Positions 60,424-64,000 of a stretch of DNA of 64,000 nt are shown here, piece by piece. The translations under genes and the position numbers were made by a program. Every line of letters begins with the position of its first letter. Within the stretch, counting starts at the first letter, position 1. The stretch spans positions 26,864,995 to 26,928,994 of the forward strand of contig CM055113.1 of NCBI GenBank assembly GCA_029204225.1, in the 5' to 3' direction. The notes under the pieces are model-generated. The model had not been told where the DNA came from. It worked only from the letters and a program-made list of their open reading frames with translations, and did not search any database. The stretch comes from Diphasiastrum complanatum. Lineage: Eukaryota > Streptophyta > Lycopodiopsida > Lycopodiales > Lycopodiaceae.

Positions 60424-61136
60424 GCTCTGATACCATGTGAAAGTACTGTACTTTAGGACCATAAATGGATCTACAAAAGATCCACAAGAGTGATTGGATG
60501 CTTGCTTAACAATCTATCAAAAAACTAGACACAAAAAAGTTGATCTAGATTGGCAATTTGACAAACAACAAGCATTAACAATCAAAAGCATTGATAAACA
60601 TTGAAATCCGAGCCCACACGTGTGTACTACAGGCTGTAGTACGGCCTTCAACCTCAGAAACAAGTAGAAATTGATTTGGTTTCATTTGGATCACAGAAAC
60701 TCAATGTACATAGTGAACTAGCTCGAGATTGCTAATGAGCTCCAAAAATTTTCTTTTTTCTCACTATGGAGAGAGGGAATACATAGCAAATTCGACTTCC
60801 TTCTTGAAGTTAGGTGTATTTCCAGCATGTAATAAGGAAGTTAACTCACTCTCCTTGACCTAAAATGAAACCCTAGTCTATTTCCTAGAGTTATGCTTGG
60901 TAGGTGGCTAGTTGGTCAAATTTTCACCTTAAACTTAGGTGTAGGTCCTATAAAGTAGGGATGACCACCAAATAGACATGACCAACTCTCTTGACTTGAC
61001 CTAACCTACATTAGGATGGGTTTCCCACATGGCATCATGGCCTCACATGTGTGGGACCCACTTGTGTACACAATTTGCACTATTCTACATGGTTTTTGAT
61101 CAAGCTAGATTTGCCAATTTTTGGCAATTCTTCACA
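60424..61136 (-). mobile_element. Minus-strand copia primer site and 5' LTR, ~701 bp
   Basis: GCTCTGATACCA at 60424-60435 is a perfect reverse-complement initiator-Met primer site. The LTR spans 60436-61136 with TG...CA ends. Its minus-strand start TGTGAAGAATTGCC, followed by AATCTAGCTTGA, resembles that of the complete copia LTR (TGTTAAAAATTC... TTCTAGCTTGACT), and it too contains a CACACGTGTG element (about 60615) beside a GTAC-rich block. The coding part is lost. Confidence 0.7.
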
Positions 61137-62009
61137 TTGATTATTTTCAGAACAACAATCTGGCCTCTATCAAATCAAATGAAACGCGTTCTACAGATGA
61201 GATGTTATCAGAGTAGTACAACAATACTACATTCTGGCTGATTAAGGTGTCAACAAAGAGTCTAGAAATGTTTGATGTATTCGCAATTGTACAGACAATT
61301 TATTAGTCACGTTCGCGAACTGTTTATTTCTAGAGATAAGTCCTCAACAACTAAAGTCCAAATTAATGGTTAAAGAACATGAATGGTCTTAGAGCATGTT
61401 AGAAACTTATGTCAGTGACAATTAGGAAAACAGATCAAAGACTCAATTTCTCAGATAGGGACTGCCATCTCATATGTATACATACAGCTTTATTCAATGA
61501 TCCTGCTAGACTATACCAAAGATAGTCGTTATTCGAGTGCCGAAAAGAAAGTATTCACGACAGACGAATAAGATAGTTTTAAGACAGTTCTTTAGAGTAT
61601 CCATGCATGCTTTATGGATACACATCAAATGAATGTAATGCAGTAGAGAGTTTGTCTGATCAGAGAGTAATTCATGTAATGCGTTAGAGATTGTTAGCAG
61701 GCTTAAGATCACTCACACTCAACAGTGCGGATAATAGAGATAAGAGAGAATAACTCACAAAACTCTATTCACTTCTTCAATCTCTTACATATGCATAAAC
61801 TCTTCTCTCTCGATGCTCAAGAATGAAGTGTGAGATCAATATATGTTCTACGGGACGAACAAACACACCTCTTAAACAATAGGTGCGTCGCTCCTACGAA
61901 AGAGTCTAGTTAACAATTAGACTGAAAATACGTTTAATTATACCATGAAAGGTATATTTAACTAAGAGTTAAAGTTACTCTAGTTTAACATGTCTTTTTG
62001 TATCTAGCC
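61137..62009. other. Non-coding DNA, possible decayed copia leader
   Basis: Contains GATGTTATCAGAGTAG at about 61199-61215, a mutated plus-strand primer-like site similar to that at 27944. No ORF supported. Confidence 0.4.
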
Positions 62010-62204
62010 ATTTCGTGTGGACGACCTAGTAAAGGTTATCCAAGGCAATGTCTTTCCTATTAAAGGTCTTGCCCTTAATTACAAGGCAAGTACTTAGGAG
62101 ATATATTCCCGAAAAATGACTTTAGGCCTCTTCATGATTTATACTTAACCAGCTCATATCTTCATTTTTGAGTATATCATGCCATATTTATGTTGATATT
62201 CAAT
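62010..62204 (+). repeat. Direct repeat, right copy (partner 57923-58100)
   Basis: As the left copy, with a ~17-base extra segment (near CTCTTCATGATTTATAC) before ACCAGCTCATATC. It runs directly into a copia RT fragment. Confidence 0.92.
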
Positions 62205-62465
62205 TTGCATCACAATATGCTAAGCTTAACACTTTTTTACTCTCAAAAGGCTTTGTTTTGAGTGAGTATGATCATTCACTTCATTATAGGTTTTCTAGTA
62301 ATGATGTTACCATCTTGCTAATCTATGTGGATGATATCATCTTGAGTGGTGGAGAGAGTCAAGATGTGGAGGATATCAAGTATGCTCTTAAGAAGGAGTT
62401 TGAGGTGCATGATCTTGGTATAATGAGATGGATATGTGTTTTCCTAGTTCAATGTTTTACCTAAT
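62205..62465 (+). pseudogene. Copia reverse transcriptase fragment
   Basis: The frame encodes LLSKGFVLSEYDHSLHYRF, ILLIYVDDIILSGG (catalytic YVDD) and LKKEFEVHDLGIM, a central part of copia RT of about 80 residues. Cut on both sides: the direct repeat on the left and a gypsy protease on the right. Confidence 0.88.
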
Positions 62466-62469
62466 GACC

Positions 62470-64000
62470 TGATTTGCATTAGAAGTAAAATTGGAGGACA
62501 TGTTGTTAATGTACTTTTTGACATGGGATCCACTCATAATCTTATAAATGCAAATTTTGTGCAGATGCTAAACCTTCCTATCAAAAAAAGTGAGAAGAAA
62601 TACTATGTGAAAATGGCATCTGGATGTAATTCTGAATCCATGGATTATGTGGTTCCTAATGTACCATTGCACATACAGGATTATTATGAAAAACTTGAAT
62701 TCCATGTCGTTAATTTGGCAAATGTGGATGTGGTTCTTGGGCAACAATGGCATTATGATAAGAATAAATCTTTAAAAATTGATTTTGTTGAAAAATCTTT
62801 AACTTTTATGCATGATTGTTCTTTAATAAAGATTAGTGCTAGTTTAAGTATTGATGCTACTAATATTAAATCTTACTCTAAGCATGAGCTTAATTCTTTA
62901 ATAGAGAATACATAGTATAAATTTTATTTATATTTTCACAAGAATTTAATTTGTTGCAATGATGAAATTCTTAAACTTAATGCCATTAATAAACCTAGTG
63001 AGAACACTCTTGAATTTGAAGCCTATAGTGAACTTAGGCAAGAATTCAATGAGCTTTTTCTGGATCTTCCTATAGGTTTACCAGCTAAAAGGTCTGTAGA
63101 TCACAAGATTGGCCTTTTACCTAGGTCAATTTTGATTGCACAACACCCTTATAGGATGAGTGCATCAGAAGAGGCTGAGGTACAAAGGCAATTAAAGGGT
63201 ATCTAGAGAAAGGGTGAATTAAATCTAGTAAGTCTCCTTGGGCATCACCAGTGGTTCTGGTCGCCAAGAAGGATGGGAGGACTATAAGGTTTTGCATAGA
63301 ACTATAAAAGTTGAACAAAATAACAATTAAGAATAGGTATCCACGACCGCAAATGGATAACCTGATAGATTATCTTGGTGGTACAAGGTACTTACCAAGA
63401 TAGAACTAAGATTAGGGTATCATCAGATTCGCATTAACGTAGATGATATACCTACGACGGATTTTCAAACTCGATTTGGACAATACAAGTTTTTGGTGCT
63501 TCCATTTGGTTGACCAACGCACCAGCAACTTTCCAACAAACGATTTTGGTGCATCCATTTGGTTTGACCAATGCACCAGTGACTTTCCAACAAACAATTT
63601 ATTCAGGCCATATTTGGGAAGATTCATAGTCGTATTTTTGGATGATATCTTGGTCTTTAGTAAGACTTTGGCTAAATATAAAGAGCGTCTTAAGATTGTC
63701 TTGGACATCTTAAGAAAGGAAAAGTTTTTTGCCAAAGAGTCTAAATGTGATTTTTTTGCTAAAGAGTTATCTTAACTGGGGCATAAAATTTTCGAACGTG
63801 GTATAAAAATAGAGGCCACTCATATCCGAAGGGTTATTGAATGGCCAATTCTTACTACGGTTTGAAAAATCAAGTCATTCTTGGGTTTCATGGGATTTTT
63901 ACGTCGACATATACCATATTTTGCTAGGATGGCATTTCCCCTCATTCAAGCTTTGAGAGGATTTAAAAAACTTAGTCGGAGGGCTAGGAGTCACTAGTGG
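62470..64000 (+). pseudogene. Gypsy relic: protease, reverse transcriptase; runs off the window
   Basis: Protease: VNVLFDMGSTHNLINANFVQ (D-[ST]-G changed to D-M-G-S) and LEFHVVNLANVDVVLGQQWH. RT from about 63060: [41 protein letters not shown]-type sequence around 63308; FGLTNAPVTF at about 63560; YLGRFIVVFLDDILVFSKTL at 63608-63670, where the YxDD box reads FLDD and is intact in chemistry; KFFAKESKCDFFAKELS. The RT-RNase H connection continues to 64000. Related to the relic at 30640-33157. Many stops. Confidence 0.88.
63491..63597 (+). repeat. ~53-bp tandem duplication within gypsy RT
   Basis: TTTTGGTGCTTCCATTTGGT...CTTTCCAACAAAC occurs twice in succession (63491-63542 and 63543-63597), duplicating the FGLTNAPxTFQQ motif, with a base missing in the first copy. 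Confidence 0.9.

Overview
The window looks like nuclear DNA of a large, repeat-rich plant genome. It is dominated by Ty1/copia and Ty3/gypsy LTR retrotransposons that use plant-type initiator-Met primer sites (TGGTATCAGAGC). Most are decayed and nested, and there are long GA/CT dinucleotide tracts. Host-type genes have GT-AG introns. No bacterial gene organisation, rRNA, tRNA or CRISPR array was seen. The species cannot be fixed from sequence alone. Relics of a bacterial-type (N4/N6 class) DNA methyltransferase gene would fit a seedless plant better than a flowering plant, but that is an inference.

Layout. 1-1.2 kb: copy 1 of a small one-helix membrane-protein gene. 1.8-5.7 kb: copia and gypsy fragments, a minus-strand copia LTR, and a CCCT/GA-rich tract. 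5.7-7.8 kb: AT-rich, no gene. 7.77-16.15 kb: a minus-strand methyltransferase-like gene split by a complete 7.35-kb gag-only LTR element (8007-15356, target duplication aactc). 16.57-22.74 kb: a complete, very young copia element (LTRs 682 bp each, 3 mismatches, target duplication gattt, intact 1322-residue polyprotein). 22.7-33.4 kb: gag relics, LTR ends, a (GA)n tract of about 226 bp and two decayed gypsy elements. 33.46-38.0 kb: a decayed copia element with both LTRs. 38.0-40.7 kb: another copia relic. 42.2-43.9 kb: copy 2 of the small membrane-protein gene. 44.6-51.1 kb: gypsy and copia relics, including a GC-rich solo-LTR-like insertion in an integrase. 51.6-52.9 kb: LTR ends, a minisatellite and a (CT)n tract. 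55.08-57.7 kb: a plus-strand, multi-exon, damaged gene with a ParB-like motif and a degenerate AdoMet-binding segment. 57.9-64 kb: a 180-bp direct repeat pair, an unknown ORF, gypsy/copia relics and a gypsy element running off the end.

The most interesting non-transposon content is of two kinds. First, there are two relics of what appears to be one gene family joining a ParB-like domain to a beta-order DNA methyltransferase. Removing one transposon and one target duplication from the first relic restores a continuous reading frame. Second, two diverged copies of a small membrane-protein gene lie about 42 kb apart inside a larger duplication. They carry different lesions, and everything between them is mostly transposon. 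These genes show no functional links to each other; the window reads as host sequence fragmented by successive retrotransposon insertions.
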